Positions 22,701-35,467 of a DNA stretch of 64,000 nucleotides are shown here, piece after piece; the stretch's first letter is position 1, and every line of letters starts with the position of its first letter. The stretch covers positions 148,216 to 212,215 of the forward strand of contig JXTC01000515.1 in NCBI GenBank assembly GCA_002914845.1, given 5' to 3'. The position numbers and the translations under genes are program-made. The notes beneath the pieces were generated by a model. The model was not told where the DNA came from. It saw only the letters and a program-made list of their open reading frames with translations, and did not search any database. Source of the stretch: Trema orientale. Its lineage: Eukaryota > Streptophyta > Magnoliopsida > Rosales > Cannabaceae.

Positions 22701-25085
22701 GACGCATATGGAAACACACCTTTGCATTTGGCTGCCAAGATTGAGAATTATGATATATTACTTTTGTTCCTAGATGACAACAGAGTGCAAGGAAATTTTG
22801 TGAACAAAGATGGTTTGACTGCCATGGACATCTTTCAATCTTGCAACAAGCTCGAGGAATCTGATCAAAAGGTATGGATAATGGATTTAGCACTTCTATT
22901 ATATATACCAAAATAAATTTTCAATAGGTCCAGTTACAATTTTGGCATTATTTTTTACGCACTTTTAAAAATAAAAAATACTAACTAAACATTTTCTGTT
23001 TCGATTTTATAACTTTTCATGAATAGAAAAAAGCAATTTGGTGATTATATAACTAGCTAGTATGTATTTTAATTGTTTAAATAAAATTCATATCTTAGAC
23101 CAAATCACGAATCTGTTCACTTCACGAGAGCAACTAAAAATATATATCAGATATTAAAGTTATATTAATCTATGTTTATGTTTACGTTGTCAATACCTAT
23201 GTAGTTCATATATATATATATATATATATGTGTATAAGCATGAGTATATATTTAAACAATTTCTTTTTTTTTTTGGACAGACTTCTATTTAAATATTTTT
23301 TTCATTACTATATTATGATATTAATTTTATATGAAAATAAAAAGCTAGAATTGATCAGGGAATAAGATTACATGAACACTCCATAATTTTACTTGCCGGA
23401 CTAGGTTATTTCATAAAATAGAATGAAAAGTATAATGTTTAGGGTGCCATTGGAAGATTTATGCCCGATTCCTTACAGCGGTCACTAAAATGAAGAGCAT
23501 GACTCTTCTCTACATAAAATTTTAATATTATTTCATTTTCGTTGATTCTTAGTCTGGTTTTTTTTTTTTTCTCTTTTTTCTGAAAGGATCTTAGGCTAGT
23601 TTTATCATTAGAGGAAAATATAACATCAATAGTAACATTTTCGTCAAAAGTTTGACGAAGTACAGTATTCTCATTTTTATAATTTCTTTTTCATAATTCT
23701 AAAGTGCTTTTTTCATAATTCGAAAGTGTTATTATTATATTGTCTAATTTATAAAATGTCACTATAATATTAATGTACATCAAGAAATGTCAGAACACAT
23801 ATATATATATATGAGCAATGCTATGAGGCACCAGTGGTGCCCAGCACCACAGTGACATGTCTGTTTGTCATTGGATGATTTCATTAATAAACTGGGTCCC
23901 ATATGGACCCCACTTGAATTATAATTATGATTAGCCAGTGACAGACTCACACATCACTGTAGTGCTGGGCACCACTGGTGCTCTATAGCATTATTCTATA
24001 TATATGTGTGTGTGTTCTGACATATATAGGGCACCAATCCAGTAGGTATTTTTTTTTTACCTATGTATAAGTATTAATTGGGCCAATGAAAAAAAAAATT
24101 TGTACATTTTTTATCATAAAAAGTATGAGAGAAAAATAGCATTAATGATGCACGTCTTTTTATGCACTTGATTATAACCGTTGGATCACCATTAGATGAT
24201 GATCCAACGGCTAAAAAAAATACCTACACATAGGTAAAAAAGAAAATTCCTACTGGATTGGCAACCATATATATATATCTAGTAAAGGTAAGAAGAACAA
24301 ATTTAAAATAACTAATGCAGTAATGCTACATACATTTTGTTGACATATACATATAAATGGTACGTCTGTAATACTTGCAGCTAGGTATGATCATATCAAA
24401 GTTGAGAAGCATAGGTGCATTTCCTTGTGTAAAGCAACAACTAATTAAAGAAAGAAACATCAAACTCCAAAATTTTATGGAGACAGTAGTAGTAGAGGGC
24501 CAATCACAATTACAAAAACACGAAGGGAATAATAAAGCAGGGATGGTAAACGAAATGGACTTCCCAATATTTTTAAAGCTCATGATACCTTTCCAGCTTT
24601 CCAAAAGTGCCCTTGAGAAAGCACATGAGACAGACATGATATTAGCCACCCTCATAGCAACAGTAAGCTTTGCAGTGGCTTTACAAGTTCCCGGCGGGTA
24701 CGAAAGTGACGGTCCTTATCTCGGCTTGCCAATCTTAAGGCACAAATCTCGTTTCAAAGTGTTCATGATTTTTGACGCCGTGGCTTTCGGTCTTTCGTCG
24801 TCCTCAATTTTTTTTCTCTTCATGTCTTCAAGGATAGAAAATTCTACTCGACGGGCTATCTTTTTGGGAATTTCCTTCGTGGCAATATTCTACTCAATTT
24901 TAGCGATGTTGGGCACATTCATTTCAGGAATATATCTAATTTCTGGAAATTCCAACGGGATCCAAGCATCCGTATATGGATGCATTGCTGTCTTCTTATA
25001 TTCTCTTATCTACCTTGTGCTTTTCAACTTTGCATGTTGTATGTGTCGTAAATTGGTTCGTTTCATAATAGCAGTCAGTGTTTAG
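19122..25085 (+). CDS. Ankyrin-repeat protein with PGG domain (ACD6/ITN1-like), three exons
   Basis: A membrane protein of about 637 aa. Exons are 19122-19794, 22336-22871 and 24381-25085. Intron 1 is phase 1 (joining HR|D) and intron 2 is phase 0; both have GT-AG ends and the frame stays open. Exons 1-2 encode about ten ankyrin repeats, seen as NSVLHVAA, DTALHLAA, NALHLAVV, GWTPLHYAV, QTALHLAV and GNTPLHLAAK. Exon 3 encodes the PGG domain (ETDMILATLIATVSFAVA, then QVPGGY) and further hydrophobic segments, consistent with about four membrane passes. Relatives include ACD6, a regulator of salicylic-acid-dependent defence, and ITN1, linked to salt response; which one this matches is not decided here. 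No stop or frameshift was found. Introns of 2.5 and 1.5 kb are swollen by repeats. It lies 5.9 kb downstream of the NLR in the same orientation. Confidence 0.9.
20950..21175. repeat. Repeat-derived segment in ankyrin intron 1
   Basis: Several copies of a TCAAGAA(A/G)TTCTTGA(C/T)CA motif, then 'GTCATTTTGGCCCAAATTAG'. A related 'GTCATTTTAGCCCAAGTTAG' stretch is at about 63054-63073 next to a 'GTCAAGAAGCTCTT' motif, so both are copies of one dispersed repeat. Confidence 0.5.
22230..22258. repeat. (TTTA)n microsatellite
   Basis: Short tetranucleotide run in ankyrin intron 1, about 80 bp before exon 2. Confidence 0.8.
22336..22871 (+). CDS. Ankyrin gene exon 2
   Basis: Starts after CTTTATAG and completes repeat 6 (DLLNIMIGKFP), then repeats 7-10. 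Ends ...LEESDQK before donor GTATGG. Exon 1 and exon 2 fit in phase 1 and rebuild a continuous ankyrin repeat. Confidence 0.88.
23813..23996. mobile_element. MULE-type MITE with GAGCAATGCTAT ends, copy 1
   Basis: 184 bp in ankyrin intron 2. It starts GAGCAATGCTATGAGGCACC and ends GGTGCTCTATAGCATTATTC, with inverted 'CACCAGTGGTGCCCAGCACC' inside. The flanks TATATATAT on both sides fit a 9-bp duplication but also simple repeat. A reverse-orientation copy with an unambiguous duplication is at 37551-37728. Confidence 0.8.
24029..24266. mobile_element. MITE with ACCAATCCAGTAGG ends, copy 2
   Basis: Starts GGCACCAATCCAGTAGG and ends CCTACTGGATTGGCAACC, a closer terminal inverted repeat than copy 1 (15104-15338). 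It begins 32 bp after the preceding MITE and ends about 115 bp before ankyrin exon 3. Confidence 0.8.
24381..25085 (+). CDS. Ankyrin gene exon 3 (PGG and membrane segments)
   Basis: 234 codons plus stop after CTTGCAG. A charged linker, then the PGG domain and hydrophobic helices. The C-terminus ends ...CRKLVRFIIAVSV. Confidence 0.88.
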   Translation, partial: LGMIISKLRSIGAFPCVKQQLIKERNIKLQNFMETVVVEGQSQLQKHEGNNKAGMVNEMDFPIFLKLMIPFQLSKSALEKAHETDMILATLIATVSFAVALQVPGGYESDGPYLGLPILRHKSRFKVFMIFDAVAFGLSSSSIFFLFMSSRIENSTRRAIFLGISFVAIFYSILAMLGTFISGIYLISGNSNGIQASVYGCIAVFLYSLIYLVLFNFACCMCRKLVRFIIAVSV

Positions 25086-26237
25086 CTAGAACCACGTACG
25101 TTGTGCAAGTAGTGTTTAGTCTCATGTAATAAGTTTACGACAACAAATTCTTATAGTAGTAAATTGTAGATGTTGTTGTTAATTATTGTCTTCATCTTCT
25201 TATCGTTGTTGTTCTCCCATTATTATTATTATTATTATTATTCTCGCACATATCCTCATCATTTGAGTTCGAGTGTTGTATAGAATTAGAGACACCCATA
25301 TGAACTTATGTCTAGCAGATGATCACAAATTCTTATATATAGTAATAAAATAAGTGAATAAAAATTATAGATTTACTTGAACATTAAATAGGATAAGTAC
25401 CCAATTTTTTTTTTTTTTTTGTTGTATTCAAGTTGGTTTTATTGCTTTTATTTTGGTTTTATCTCCCATTAGAAAACCTAAAATATTAAATTCAAAGATC
25501 TCAAAAAATATATATATATATAAACTAGAAAAATAGAACCAAACAGTAGAAAAATAGCGGTTGATCAACCTTCTTCCAGTTACACTCTACTACTGCTCCC
25601 TCTTTTTTTTCCTCACTGCTTCTAAATTTTTTTCTCTCCCTGGGACTGTGTTTTTCTCCCTCTCAGAGTGGTGTGTTTTTGTTCTCTCACGCAATGGTCC
25701 TTTTGTATGTGTGATGGAGAGATTTCCAACTTTTTACGTTTTTGTAGACTCTGTTTTGATTGGTCAAATGATATGGTTAGTTCCTCCTTTTTTACTTTTT
25801 TTTCTTTTATCTTTTCCTTTTCTAATTCAAAAACTAAGCTAAGCGAAATAATCCTGTACGACAAAACGCATGAGCTGGGCATGAGCATTACTTCTGATTG
25901 CCTAATGTACAAGTAGGATCAACTTTTCAGACGTGGCGATGTATTACTAGAAGATAAAACCAAGCATACAATGAAACACGCACAGGATTCCACAGTCCTC
26001 TAAAGGATTCTATGCTCGTGGGCCCCACTTGTCCCTTACTGTCGGCGAATCCATGTGCCTGTCGGATGGGTTTTTAGACAAATCCGACAGCCAAAAACGT
26101 GTCTGGCCTTCCTTTCTCCCCTCGCCGGTCTATTGTTTTTTTTGTTTATTCCGAGATTTTCTTTATTATATAATATATACTTTACGCGAATTATATTTAT
26201 ATTACATATATTAAGCTTAATTTATAATTAGATTTAA
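25086..26237. other. Intergenic 3' flank of the ankyrin gene
   Basis: Holds an (ATT)n microsatellite at about 25219-25242, a T-rich tract and short (AT)n runs. The 25560-25910 stretch has overlapping open frames on both strands, but they are CT/T-rich and match nothing I recognise. Confidence 0.5.
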
Positions 26238-26800
26238 TGTATTTCAATATTAAAAAATATATTTATCTATATATTTATTTTAATAAGACGAATGTAACAC
26301 AATTTTTTGACATTCGATGAGCTAAATTTAATATAAGGAATCATTAATATTAAATTAAATACAATATTATATATAACATTAAATTACGTATTTATCTCTC
26401 TCTATATTTATTTTAATGAGACGAATGTAGCACAACCATTTGTTCGATGAACTAAATTTATTATAAGGTATCATTAATATTAAATTAAATACAATATTAT
26501 AAAATACATGTATATATTACAACCAATCATAGCAAAGAAAAATAATGATAGGACCAATCTTATCATAAAAAAATTAAGATTTTTCTAAAAAAATTTAAAA
26601 TAGAATAATGATCAAAGATAGAGTTAGGTTCAACGTATTTCAACATTAAAAAATATATTTATATTTATATTTATTTTGATGAAACGAATGTAACACAACT
26701 TTTTGAAATTCGATGAACTAAATTTAATATAAGGAATCATTAATATTAAATTAAATATAATATTATATAAAACATTAAATTATGCATTTATCTCTCTCTA
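26238..26800. repeat. AT-rich tandem/dispersed repeat, three units
   Basis: A block centred on 'TTTATTTTAATRAGACGAATGTA' followed by 'AATCATTAATATTAAATTAAAT' occurs at about 26270, 26400 and 26670. It directly borders the left LTR of the next element. Confidence 0.75.
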
Positions 26801-26802
26801 TT

Positions 26803-29150
26803 CCAAAGCCGTGACTATTTGTAATTTTGTCTTGAAACAGTGGTAAATAGTGATATTCCAAAATTTCAGAAAATCGAGTACTTGAAATTTTAGGTTTTAG
26901 TCCTCAAAAGTGAGTAAATTACAAAATCATGAAACTTTCTATTTCTTTTAATTTCTCAAGAAAAATCTTCGTTTAAAAATTGAGAGAAATTATAAATAAT
27001 TAGTTTGGAAACTTTTACTAAATCATGAAATTTAGTGAAACGTTCAATTTAAACATTAAGCCCAATGTCCAAATATTTACATAAAATTATTTGTATTTTC
27101 AAGTACTCAATTTAATGCCAAAGTCATCCTCATACATCCACTTAGTATATACACTATTATTAGCTAAATAAAATTGATATAGAAAAGAAAGAGAATATGG
27201 AGTAGGAACCAACCAATGAAGAGGAATGGAACTGCAAATACATATACCAAGTATGCTTGCCAAGCTACCAGACAATTAACCCAAAATAAATCAATACCTG
27301 AAAGTGGGAGGAAGTAGGGGGGGTGAGCACGTGAATGCTCAGTAGAGATTCGATTACAAGTTTTTATACATAAGAAATATACTCACGTTGAAGGTCCTGC
27401 ATGGTTAGTATTCCATTCAAAACAGTTCACAAATCTATGTGGAAATCACAGTCCAATAGTTCAAATATTCCAAACCATTGTAAATTGTTCATCAAAACCA
27501 ATACATATCTATTCAAGTCTTCACAAGTGCATTGAATACCACCTAATTTCGTAATGTCTAATGTATATGATATATGTGAGTTCTAGCCATCTATGTGATG
27601 ACCGTAAGTTTTATTCCAGTCACATATTTGGTGACCGTGAGTTCTCTTCTTTTTCTTTTTATTTCTTTTTCTTTTATATTCCAGTGTTTTGTTTAAACAC
27701 CGTAATTCCAGTATCCTTTTGGTACACCGTAATTCCGTTGGCGCCACGTGAGATGTATATGCAACGCAAATGCTATATGAATGACAGAATAAGGATATGC
27801 ACCATTTCTACAAAATCTCAAAATAACCATGCAGTATTCTTTAATCAAACATCATTTAGTCCTCAAAACTGAGTTCTCAAATCATTTGGGATTTTCCAAA
27901 AATTTCGGCATTATAACAGTCATTTTTTACCAAAACCAAAAAATCCAATTTCCTGCAGAAAATAGTTTAATACAGTATGTATGACACGCCAACTAATGTG
28001 ACGTGCCTCCCAGGCAGTTTATATCTCAAATCAGGTCATAAACAGATATAAACATAATTTTTATAAATCATTTCACGAAATTCCATATTTATCAAAAATA
28101 TGTGAAAACTAAATTTAAACCAATTCAAAGATCAGGTAATCGAATCTCTACCTCAATTGAGTGTCCAAATAGCTTTACGGGGCTATGGAGAAAGTTTGGC
28201 GTCGTTTGGATGTCGTTAGAAGGGTCGAGTGTCGTTTTCGAATCTTTGATCGATAGGTTTGAAAACTCGATTTTCAAACAGAGCATCAATTCGTGAAACG
28301 GATTTCATCACTGAATTCAGAACACCCAAAAATCCTAGGTTAGACATATAATTTGACCGATTTGGATGTGGGCCCTCCGGCACACAAATCGAGGTAAATT
28401 TGAACCGTCCCATTTCGTTTTTCGGGCCCGTTTCAGAACATAGTCAATATATATATCATTTTCAACGTAGATTCCAAAAATGATATTATTTTCAAAATCT
28501 AACGGTCCGATCGAAAAGTTAACTCCGAAACTATTTACACACAAAACTGTCCAATGAAATTAAAATCAAACGAAGCAAAATTGAGACATGAGACACCTAC
28601 CACAAGATTGCCCACGAGGAGAGGAGTCCACGGCGACCAATTTCGCGCGAACGGCGGCCGGAATAGTCTCCGGCGAGCGTTTTGGTCCGCGGTGTTTTCT
28701 ACATTTTTTCGGCAATCGGATACTCCGGTGAGGCTGGGTCCAGTGGTGATGTGATCGTCCAGCGGTGGCGCGTCAAAGCCGGGTGGTGGCGGGCTTCAAC
28801 GGCGGCCGGAGGAGGAACTGCGGTGGCTGGCCTTGGAGGTTCGTCGCGAAGGCCTCGTGGGAGAAGAAGGAAAAGAGGGGGGATTTAAAGATAATTTCTG
28901 AAACTGTTGGGACATGTGTCAGCTTCTGGTCAATCGGTCACTATTTTGGTTATTTACACTTTGACCTGATTTTTTGAAAATCTTCTCAAAAATACGCTTA
29001 AATAATTATATTTTTACCCCAATCTTCAAACTTTCTTTACAAATTTGCCCAAATGAATCTAGACCCAATTCCGTCCAGATTCATCCAATAATCCGATTTT
29101 TTTTGGGTCAAAAGACCATTTTACGCTTACAATTTTTAGGGGGTTTTACA
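26803..29150 (-). repeat. LTR (3' LTR of the minus-strand element)
   Basis: Collinear with 33176-35467. The outer end is truncated: it starts CCAAAGCCGTGAC where the other LTR has CCAAGGTCGTGAC preceded by TGTCACGACCGGAAA. It contains a GC-rich block at about 28600-28880 whose open frames are not conserved as protein. Confidence 0.88.
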
Positions 29151-32100
29151 TCCTTCCCTCCTTCAAAGAATTTCGTCCCGAAATTCAAATACGACAGAGG
29201 TAAAAGTAAAACAACAAGGAGTAATAAGTCATCGGTCATAGAGTGTAGGAGTAACAAATTAAACACTGGTTAAATCAAGAAGTGTAAAACATTCACTTCT
29301 TACTTGGTGTTAGGACTCCGCCAATATACCAATGCTACACAAAGGTATATGATAAGGACGTGCACAAGGAGATACAGAATCGCAAAATAACTCATCAACA
29401 AGTATAAGACCTCGATACTAGAAATTTGGGAACGATAACTCTGAGTCGGAAATTAATCACAGAAGTAGTAACGACACCCAAAATAAGAAGTCGAGAATAC
29501 ATGACTCTCACAACCAGAACACTGATTGTTAGGCACCAAATAAGTATAGCAGATCAAGTATATACAATATCGTCCCCAGATCATACTAGATCAATAACAC
29601 ACTGGGACCATTCCACTTATCTGCGGTTAAACTTGGTCTTAAACAATCACTGAGTCCAAGGACTCTAACAAAATTCTTATCAAGACAAGATTGCTCCTTA
29701 ACAGGATTTCGAATGGGAAACAAGTACACTTGTGTTACACCAGACACAAGATGGATGAGTTTAGAGGTAAAAAACGACAATAAGAGTACAATGACATAAG
29801 TCACTTACTGTTCCTCATAACGAGTGAGTAACGATTATGTATACAAGACATTCCTAGTCAAAGACAAGACTAGAATTACCATGAATGGAAACCTCCAACA
29901 CAGAAGCACATAGCACAACAAATGCCAATAGAACCACAATAGTCCAAGCATATAAAATGCAAGTATCCATATAACAAATATTGTCCAAAGACTTCCTAAG
30001 TCTTTTATCCACGGTAATATCACAGGGTATTAACTCATACTACAATTAAACCCAGAGACTGTCCAAATTTCTTTGCCCAATATAGGATTATTATAACAAT
30101 CCCAAATCATCAATCACCTCCAAAGACTCTCTAAGTCTTTGGTATAAAGGTAGTCATATAGAAATGACTCAGTACCCAATACACAGATAAAACTGTTATC
30201 AACACTATAATGCCCCAGAAATAAGGTTCCAATAGGATAGGCTGTCTCTGCAGCGACACCTGTCTCCTATCTAACCTCATTTTGTTTTAAAAAATCATAA
30301 ACAATTTTTCGAAAATATTTTTTTTTAAAAACATGTGACACAAAATCAGGGGCATATAGGAATACTACACCAGTTTACAATAAGGTTTCACCTTGGCCAT
30401 TAGTAAACTAAACTTGAACTTTAAGTATTCCTTTTCGAAAATATAATAACAAGAGTCCAACGACTCTCAATATAGACTCATAAGTGAACTGATCCCTACG
30501 CCATCAATTATACCACCATAATGATGCTTAGATCTATCTCAAATCAAGTAGGAGTCACAAGTTGAACTCAATACCAATGAACTCAATGATGACTCTAATC
30601 CACAATAGATTATAACAAGGGGGGTCTCCAATAATTACCAAAAGTCAGTACAAGCAAAGTACCACAAGTAGTACTTACTCATTAATACCAAGAGAGAATA
30701 CACCAACAAGATTGAATCTTGTCATCATCAATCAATCAATTTTATGTCTAACACACCAATTCCACTTACTATGCTAAGTAAGTACGATAAAAAGAAGTTT
30801 TTATGCTTGATATATAGTTTATTAATTAAACTATCAAGTACTTAAAACATATCAACTTCTTTTAGATCCTAGTTTAACATAATAGAAATTTTCTCAAAAT
30901 GTCAAAGCTTTTCCAAAGTTTTCAAACACGTCTCCAATAGATTCTAAAAGCGTATTTTTTTTATATTGGCAAATCTCATTATGCAAATAGTTTCTTATTG
31001 TCCTTCATTAATGGAAAAGCTTTTGATAATACTTTAGTGAAGCTTTCTTTAGGTTTTACAACTTTAAAGTCACCACATTTTATTAATTTTATTAAAAACA
31101 GTTTTTATAAGATATTTTAACAATAGGAAGAACCTATAAAGCATTTTAGAAAATAATAGAGTGTGTCAAGTGTAATATATATATATATATTTTAACCTCA
31201 CACAAATTGTAAAATATGTATTATAGAAAAGAACCTTTTCGTGTAGCCAACTGACTTATAATATGCACAACTCTATGAGTTTAAAAGTTCAATTTATGTT
31301 TTTAAAGAAAATATCACTCATTAATATGCATACTCAAAATTTTACCAAATGCTAAATCAGGTATATCAATCCATAACCCTTATCTATTTGAAAATCCAAG
31401 TTTCATGTATCAAATAGTTTAAATTTTAATTTCAGATAAAATAAGATGTATCATCATGCACCACCTAAGTCTTTTCAAGGCTTAGGTATTCAAAACCAAA
31501 ATTATAGTTATTCAAAATTCATATAAAATACCATCCCAAGTCTCCAACACAAGGAGTTCCCAACACTTAGGATATCAAATCAAATCAACCACACAAGTGC
31601 TCAATCATTTAATTGAGACCAACAAAGTAAAGTGAATCCCAACTTGACTTAACCAATCAATGAACATCTATTAACCAATAAGGATTCAACAATCCGTTCA
31701 ATACCAAAATCATGTATAGCTCAATAAAGCAAGTTTCACACATAATAAGAGGTTTGGAAGAATAAGCATTTCAAATAACAAGGCATATAAAGCCATTATG
31801 ACAAGATTTTACAAAACTTCCAAACTAAGTTTTCAAAATATAAACTTTCTCCATTTACACAAGGTTCCATACATGCTAACAAAACTAATTTTACTTAGCA
31901 AAATTCTTGTAACAAGACATTATACATTTAATTTTCAGAAATATATGTACAATCCTCCAAGAATTTACATGCATATCGAATTGAATCACACCAATGATTA
32001 CTTTTAAAAATACAAACTTTTTTTTCTTTCTTTTTTTTTTTTTGTAAAATGTTTTCATACAAATTTCCATAAACATCTTACATTTAAGTCCAGGTTACTT

Positions 32101-33175
32101 TACAAATCAATTTTCCAAAGCTGTCCTTAGATTCAGAATCAAGTAACAAGTAGAAACTCGGTAATTTTTAATAATCGTATTTACTATATTCAAAATTAGG
32201 AAAAACATTTAGGATTTTTTTATTTTATTATTTTTTTTTATTTTTTTTATTTTAATAATCTTTGAAAAATATGAACCACATATTCACATACACTTAACCA
32301 TTATTCACAATTTAAAATGTATACGGTTCATTTGAAAACAAAGATAATTTACTGATCAAATGCAAAATGCCTAACTCATTCAAGACCAAAATTATCAAAT
32401 GGGAATTTTTCAATCTTTCAAAACCAATTAATCAGGTTTTAAGTCTAACCAATTTTAAAAATTTCTAAAATTCTACATTTAAGGGCCACATAAATAAATT
32501 TGGCAAACCAATACAATGCAACATTCAAGCAAACATTACATATTATACCAATAAGTCAGTCCACAAGTAATATCTCATACAGAAAGATATTATCAATTTG
32601 AAATTTCCCAACATAAACATCAATCCATTAATAAAAATTAATATATCTTGACCTTCCAAAAGTTCTATTAATACATAATATAAGACCATGGAAACGAATT
32701 ATCAAACATTCAAACTGATTAATCACACACAAACAATTTCCAAGAAATTTAAATCACAATCCCACAAGCACAAATAATGTCAAGTCATGCCAATCAAGAC
32801 ACAATATACTGCAGCTATCTTAGAACCTACGTGGTTCGTATAGCTTATCATAGTAATGGATATATGAGTACAGGAGTGAATGTCCATTTGAATTAAGGAA
32901 CTTTAGCAGGAGTAGAATTCACTAGTCTCGTGTCATCCCCGACACTTCTGAGACTATAATTTCAGAGTACTACCATCCCAAGGATACCAGAGTTCCATTT
33001 TAGGGAGGTAAACAAAGGATTCAGAATGAATCAGAACAAAGACAACCTATTTAGCCAACTCCTAAGTGATGTATGAGGTATTTATCAAATATTTCCTCAA
33101 AACCCTTTTTAAATACCAAAATATCACGGGCAAGATCCCAGACGGATCTGAAGCCTAAAGCTCTGATACTAAAAC
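29151..33175 (-). other. Internal region of the LARD-like element, non-coding
   Basis: A-rich on the plus strand, with no frame resembling retrotransposon proteins. It contains dispersed direct motifs such as 'GACTC(T/C)(C/T)(T/A)AAGTC' but no gene. Confidence 0.7.
33150..33171 (-). other. Primer-binding site of the LTR element
   Basis: On the minus strand, five bases after the LTR end (…TGACA), the sequence TAGTATCAGAGC follows. It resembles TGGTATCAGAGC, complementary to the 3' end of plant initiator tRNA-Met. Confidence 0.7.
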
Positions 33176-35467
33176 TGTCACGACCGGAAACCCAAGGTCG
33201 TGACTATTTGTAATTTTGTCTTGAAACAGTGGTAAATAGTAATATTCCAAAATTCCAGAAAATCGAGTACTTGAAATTTTAGGTTTTAGTCTTCAAAAGT
33301 GAGTAAATTACAAAATCATGAAACTTTCCATTTCATTTAATTTCTCAAAAAAAATCTTCATTTAAAAATTGAGAGAAATTATAAATAATTAGTTTGGAAA
33401 CTTTTACTAAATCATGAAGTTTAGTGAAACGTTCAATTTAAACTTTAGGCCCAATGTCGAAATATTTACATAAAATTATTTGTATTTTTAAGTACTTAAT
33501 TTAATGCCAAAGTCATCCTCATACATCCACTTAGTATATACACTATTATTGGCTAAATAAAATTGATATAGAAAAGAAAGAGAATATGGAGTAGGAACCA
33601 ACCAATGAAGAGGAATGGAACTGCAAATACATATACCAAGTATGCTNAGTAGAGATTCGATTACAAGTTTTTATACATAAGAAATATACTCACGTTGAAG
33701 GTCCTGCATGGTTAGTATTCCATTCAAAACAGTTCACAAATCCATGTGGAAATCACAGTCCAATAGTTCAAATATTCCAAACCATTGTAAATCGTTCATC
33801 AAAACCAGTACATATCTATTCAAGTCTTCACAAGTGCGTTGAATACCACCTAATTCCGTAATGTCTAATGTATATGACATATGTGAGTTCCAGCCATCTA
33901 TATGATGACCGTAAGTTTTATTCCAGTCACATATTTGGTGACCGTGAGTTCTCTTCTTTTTCTTTTTATTTTTTTTCTTTTATATTCCAGTGTTTAGTTT
34001 AAACGCCGTAATTCCAGTGTCCTTTTGGTACACCGTAATTCCGTTGGCACCACGTGAGATGTATATGCAATGCAAATGCTATATGAATGACAGAATAAGG
34101 ATATGCACCATTTCCACAAAATCTCAAAATAACCATGCAGTATTCTTTAATCAAACATCAGTTAGTCCTCAAAACTGAGTTCTCAAATCATTTGGGATTT
34201 TCCAAAAATTTTGGCATTATAACAGCCATTTTTGACCAAAACCCAAAAATCCAATTTCCTACAGAAAACAGTTCAATACAGTATGTATGACACGTCAACC
34301 AGTGTGACGTACCTCCCAGACAGTTTATATCTCAAATCAGGTCATAAACAGATATAAACACAATTTTTATAAATCATTTCACGAAATTCTATATTTATCA
34401 AAAATATGTGAAAAATAAATTTAAACCAATTCAAAGATCAAGTAATCGAATCCCTACCTCAATTGAGTGTCCAAATAGCGTTACGGGGCTATGGAGAAAG
34501 TTTGGCGTCGTTTGGGTGTCGTTAGGAGGGTCGAGTGTCGTTTTCGAATCTTTGATCGATAGGTTTGAAAATTCGATTTTCAAACGGAGCATCAATTTGT
34601 GAAACGGACTTCACCACTGAATTTAGAACATCCAAAAACGCTAGGTTAGAAATATAATTTGACCGATTTGGATGCGGGCCCCACGACACGCAAATCGAGA
34701 AAAATCTGAGCCGTCCCATTTCGTTTTTCGGGCCCGTTTCAGAGCATAGCCAATATATATATCATTTTTCACCATTTTCAACGTAGATTCCAAAAATGAT
34801 ATTATTTTCAAAATCTAACGGTCCGATCGAAAAGTTAACTCCGAAACTATTTATATACAAAACTGTCTAACGAAATTAAAATCAAACGAAGCAAAATTGA
34901 GACATGAGACACCTACCACGAGATTGCCCACGAGGAGAGGAGTCCACGGCGACTAATTTCGCGGCGAACGGCGGCCGGAATCATCTCCGGCAAGCGTTTT
35001 GGTCCGTGGCATTTTCTACATTTTTCTGGCGATCGGATACTCTGGCGAGGCTGGGTCTAGTGGCAATGTGATCGTCCGGCGGTGGCGCGTCAATGCTGGG
35101 TGGTGGCGGCCTTCAACGGCGGCCGGAGGAGGAGCTGCGGTGGCTGGTCGTGGGGGTTCGTCGCGAGGGCCTCGTGGGAGAAGAAGGAAAAGAGGGGGGA
35201 TTTAAAGATAATTTCTGAAACTGTTGGGACACGTGTCAGCTTCTGGTCAATTGGTCATTGTTTTGGTTATTTACACTTTGACCCGATTTTCTGAAAATAT
35301 TCTCAAAAATACCCTTAAATAATTACACTTTTACCCCAATTTTCAAACTTTCTTTACGAATTTGCCCAAATGAATCTGGACCCAATTCCGTCCAAATTTA
35401 TCCAATAATCTGATTTTTTTTGGGTCAAAAGACCATTTTACCCTTACAATTTTTAAGGAATTTTACA
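33176..35467 (-). repeat. LTR (5' LTR of the minus-strand element)
   Basis: Complete termini TGTCACGACC and TTTTACA. The terminus forms an inverted repeat, GTCACGACC facing GGTCGTGAC 9 bp apart. A single N at 33647 replaces about 80 bp that the other LTR has. Confidence 0.88.
33647..33647. other. Single-N gap inside the LTR
   Basis: The sister LTR has about 80 bp here between two 'ATGCT' motifs, so this is probably a collapsed or closed assembly gap and not a true deletion. Confidence 0.7.

Larger units (their letters stand above)
26803..35467 (-). mobile_element. Non-autonomous LTR retrotransposon (LARD-like)
   Basis: About 8.7 kb: two LTRs of about 2.3 kb (26803-29150 and 33176-35467) around a 4.0-kb internal region. 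Orientation is minus: next to the right LTR, at 33150-33171, is the complement of AGTATCAGAGC, which matches the initiator-tRNA-Met type primer site, and next to the left LTR is the complement of a purine tract (GAAGGAGGGAAGGA). The right LTR runs TGTCACGACC...TTTTACA, i.e. TG...CA. The internal region has no gag, protease, reverse transcriptase or integrase frame, so it would need enzymes from another element. The left LTR lacks its first ~16 bp, so no target duplication can be shown. Confidence 0.85.

Noticed and set aside
25561-25916. Overlapping frames on both strands downstream of the ankyrin gene
   Set aside because: Phe/Leu/Ser-rich peptides from CT-rich DNA; no domain, no splice pattern, no partner exon.
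28554-28977. Arginine/glycine-rich frames in the GC-rich block of the LTR
   Set aside because: The frames differ in start and detail in the sister LTR (34999-35294) and match no protein family; they are LTR sequence.
26803-35467. Integrated virus
   Set aside because: LTRs, primer site and purine tract identify a retrotransposon derivative; no viral protein is encoded.
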